Positions 61,872-64,000 of a stretch of DNA of 64,000 bases are shown here, piece after piece (the stretch's first letter is position 1; each line of letters opens with the position of its first letter). The notes beneath the pieces were generated by a model. It made no database searches. It was not told where the DNA came from and saw only the letters and a program-made list of their open reading frames with translations. The translations under genes and the position numbers were made by a program. Source of the stretch: Corallococcus caeni (lineage in GTDB: Bacteria; Myxococcota; Myxococcia; Myxococcales; Myxococcaceae); contig NZ_BTTW01000007.1 in NCBI RefSeq assembly GCF_036245865.1, positions 248,001-312,000 of the forward strand, read 5' to 3'.

Positions 61872-64000
61872 ATGCGCAAATGGGTCTTCATCGCGGTGGC
61901 CGCCGTCCTGGCGATCGCCGCCCTCGTGCTGGGCCCCCGGTGGGGCGCTCCGGTCGCGCGTCCCGTGTCGCCCGTCTCCGCCAGCTCCATCCGCCAGGGG
62001 ATGCCCGCCTTCAACGCGGTGGGGGTGTCGTCCGGCGCGCAGGAGGGGCTGACGCTCACCGGGCGCGTGCTGGACGGCAACGGCCGGCCGGTGGCGGACG
62101 CGGAGGTGTCGCTCGCGGCGTCGGCGGAGCGGACGCTGGCGGACGTGCGGTGCGACGAGTGCGGCCTGGCGCTGCTGGCCTGCACCGCGCATGAGACGGC
62201 GCTGCACACGCGGGCCTTCTTCGAACAGCATCAGGGCTTCCTCACGGCGCGCGCCACGGTGCGCACGGACGCGGAGGGCAAGTTCCGCTTCGAGCACCTG
62301 GCGGGCGTGTCCTTCACCGTCTGGGCGCGCTCGGCGGGGCTGGGCGTGGCGCTCCGGGACCGGGCCGCGCCGGGAGAGGCGGTGGAGCTGTACCTGCCGC
62401 CCCTGCGGAGCATCACCGGCACGGTGGTGGATGACTCCGGACAGGCGAGGCCCGGGGCGCGCGTGCGCGCGGTGTCGCGCAAGGTGCCGCTGCCCTTCGA
62501 GGCCGTGGCGGGCGCGGGCGGGGCCTTCACGCTGTCGGGCCTGGGCGAGGGGCCCTTCTACGTGCTCGCGGACGCGGAGGGCTTCCAGCCCGCGGTGGCG
62601 CAGCAGGTGGAGGCGGACTCGCAGCCCCTGCGCCTGAAGCTGACGCCGTCGCGCACGCTGGAGGTGCGCGTGACGCGCGACGGGGCGCCCGCGGCGGCGA
62701 CGGTGCGCCTCAGGGGCGACCACCTGACGCGCGAGGAGCACACGGAGGCGCAGGGCGGGCCGGTGCGCTTCAACGGCCTGTACCCGGATGAGGTGGTGGT
62801 GACGGCGGAGGCGCCGGGCTTCGGCTCCACGCCCCAGACGCTCACGCTGTCGCAGCGGGTGACGCAGGTGACGCTGGTGCTGGAGGCGGCGGGCCGGCTG
62901 CTCGTCACGGTGGTGGACGAGGACGGCCAGCCGGTGCCCAACCCGCAGCTGCTCCTGCGCACGGTGGCGGGCGACCTCATCCGCCGCGACGCGGTGCCCA
63001 CCGGGGCGCTGGCGGAGCTGGGGCCGCTGGCGCCGGGCGAGTACGTGCTGGAGGGGCAGGCGGAGGGCTTCACCGCGGCGCAGCTGCCCGCGCGCGTGGC
63101 GCAGGGCGAGACGCCGCTGGAGCTGGAGCTGGAGCTGGCGAAGGCCACGGTCATCCGCGGGCAGGTCATCGACGAGTACGGCCGGCCCGCGGCGGGCGTG
63201 TCCGTCCTGGTGCAGCCCACCGGCGAGGTGGTGAACGCGGGCGAGGACGGCCGCTTCACGGCGCAGGTGCCCATGCCCGGGCTCTACACGCTGCACGCGC
63301 ACCACTCCGAGTGGGGCGGCGGCAGCGTGCAGGCGACGGCGCCCGCGACGGACGTGACGCTGTCGCTGGAGGCGAAGGCGGGCGCGGACGTGACGGTGTC
63401 CAGCGGCGGCCGGCGGGTGGAGGGCGCGGACGTGGTGATGTGGGCGGATCCGGAGAACATCTTCCGCAGCGACCGGCCCTCCGGGCCGGACGGCGTGGTG
63501 CCCATGCGCGGGTTGCCGCCGGGCACGTACCAGCTGATGGCGTCGCATCCGGAGTACCTGCAGTCCGGGCCCAAGCCGGTGACGGTGCAGGACGGGACGA
63601 AGCAGCAGGTGACGGTGGAGCTGGAGCCCGGCGCGCAGCTCGCGGGCGACGTGGTGGACGAGGACGGCCAGCCGGTGGTGGGCGCGGCGATGAGCGTGTC
63701 GCCGCGCGTGACGGAGCCGACGCAGTCGGACTCCAGCGGCCACTTCGAGTTCCGCGCGCTGCGGCCGGACCGCTCCTACGCGGTGGAGGCGCGCCACGCG
63801 AGCTACGAGGTGATGGAACGCCCGATGGGCAAGCCGGGCGGGCCACCGGTGCGGGTGAAGATGCGCAAGCGCTCCACGTTCCGGGGCCGCGTGGTGGACG
63901 ACTCCGGCCAGCCGGTGCGCCGCTTCCGCGTGGACGAGCACGACGTGAACAGCCCGGATGGACGCTTCGAATTGCCGCTGTCCACGGCGGGCGACCGGCT
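61872..64000 (+). CDS. Carboxypeptidase-regulatory-like repeat protein (3' end outside window)
   Basis: The frame is open from ATG 61872 to the window edge (709 codons). An N-terminal hydrophobic helix (VFIAVAAVLAIAALVLG) acts as signal or anchor. The remainder is repeats of about 80-90 residues, each centred on a strand pair such as GRVLDGNGRPVADAEVSL, GTVVDDSGQARPGARVRA, VTVVDEDGQPVPNPQLLL, GQVIDEYGRPAAGVSVLV and GDVVDEDGQPVVGAAMSV, which are CarboxypepD_reg-like. Near residue 90 is an extra Cys-rich insert (CDECGLALLACTAHE). It is probably surface-exposed and structural or adhesive. Confidence 0.8.
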   Translation, partial: MRKWVFIAVAAVLAIAALVLGPRWGAPVARPVSPVSASSIRQGMPAFNAVGVSSGAQEGLTLTGRVLDGNGRPVADAEVSLAASAERTLADVRCDECGLALLACTAHETALHTRAFFEQHQGFLTARATVRTDAEGKFRFEHLAGVSFTVWARSAGLGVALRDRAAPGEAVELYLPPLRSITGTVVDDSGQARPGARVRAVSRKVPLPFEAVAGAGGAFTLSGLGEGPFYVLADAEGFQPAVAQQVEADSQPLRLKLTPSRTLEVRVTRDGAPAAATVRLRGDHLTREEHTEAQGGPVRFNGLYPDEVVVTAEAPGFGSTPQTLTLSQRVTQVTLVLEAAGRLLVTVVDEDGQPVPNPQLLLRTVAGDLIRRDAVPTGALAELGPLAPGEYVLEGQAEGFTAAQLPARVAQGETPLELELELAKATVIRGQVIDEYGRPAAGVSVLVQPTGEVVNAGEDGRFTAQVPMPGLYTLHAHHSEWGGGSVQATAPATDVTLSLEAKAGADVTVSSGGRRVEGADVVMWADPENIFRSDRPSGPDGVVPMRGLPPGTYQLMASHPEYLQSGPKPVTVQDGTKQQVTVELEPGAQLAGDVVDEDGQPVVGAAMSVSPRVTEPTQSDSSGHFEFRALRPDRSYAVEARHASYEVMERPMGKPGGPPVRVKMRKRSTFRGRVVDDSGQPVRRFRVDEHDVNSPDGRFELPLSTAGDR

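Noticed and set aside
63115-63141. Repeated GAGCTG codons (Glu-Leu run)
   Set aside because: A short in-frame codon repeat inside a coding strand, expected in a Glu/Leu-rich segment and not a separate element.

Overview
The window looks like chromosome from a Myxococcaceae-type myxobacterium (Corallococcus or Myxococcus-like). This is inferred from very high G+C with strong G/C third positions, dense gene packing, many lipoproteins and outer-membrane-type proteins, a Pkn2-like Ser/Thr kinase, an FHA protein beside a PP2C phosphatase, and several two-component genes. No 16S rRNA or other species marker is present, so the genus is not proven.

Layout. 1-9.5 kb is housekeeping: the tail of a histidine kinase, an agmatinase-family ureohydrolase, a YjbR-like protein, a quinone oxidoreductase, a short MgtE-like transporter, YacG, a flippase-like membrane protein, a BamE-like lipoprotein, a ribbon-helix-helix protein, and a UPF0016 Mn2+ exporter behind a clear yybP-ykoY manganese riboswitch. 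9.5-13.1 kb is a minus-strand alkylation-repair operon (Ada/AlkA fusion, Ogt, PEP-mutase-like enzyme, methyltransferase). 13.1-15.9 kb holds a coupled pair: a DnaJ-type zinc-finger membrane protein without a J domain, and a YHYH-type small secreted protein.

16.0-25.1 kb is the most interesting region: a tight minus-strand operon of a 72-codon ORF, an Mrr-type endonuclease, a 497-residue protein of unknown function, and a 2096-residue protein. The last combines a Lon-like (S16) protease domain with an intact Ser-Lys dyad, a NACHT NTPase and about 1400 residues of helical repeats. It has the architecture of an NLR-like (STAND) anti-phage defence protein. The operon starts just downstream of a tRNA(CAU) gene and its terminator, and sampled stretches are visibly lower in G+C than the flanks, which suggests an acquired island.

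25.6-36.8 kb is mixed: an SDR oxidoreductase, a SUKH-like protein, a beta-propeller lipoprotein, a possible papain-like protein, a Ser/Thr kinase, an outer-membrane-type protein, a BrkB/YihY protein, an ArnT/PMT-type glycosyltransferase and a GNAT acetyltransferase. 36.8-40.8 kb looks like a small insertion carrying a trehalose-synthase glycosyltransferase remnant, galT and a P-type cation ATPase. It is bounded by the intact GNAT 3' end on the left and a decayed second copy of that end on the right. 40.8-45 kb has a VOC protein, a GlcD-like flavoprotein and an OmpR-type two-component pair. 45-55.1 kb is a four-gene minus-strand operon encoding a giant multicopper oxidase, a beta-propeller protein, a tandem SCO protein and a cytochrome c/periplasmic-binding fusion: an envelope copper-redox module, possibly a metal oxidase. 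55.5-64 kb has an RluA-family protein lacking the usual catalytic Asp, small lipoproteins and membrane proteins, a tautomerase-like protein, the FHA and PP2C-cNMP genes, and the start of a protein with carboxypeptidase-regulatory-like repeats that runs off the window.
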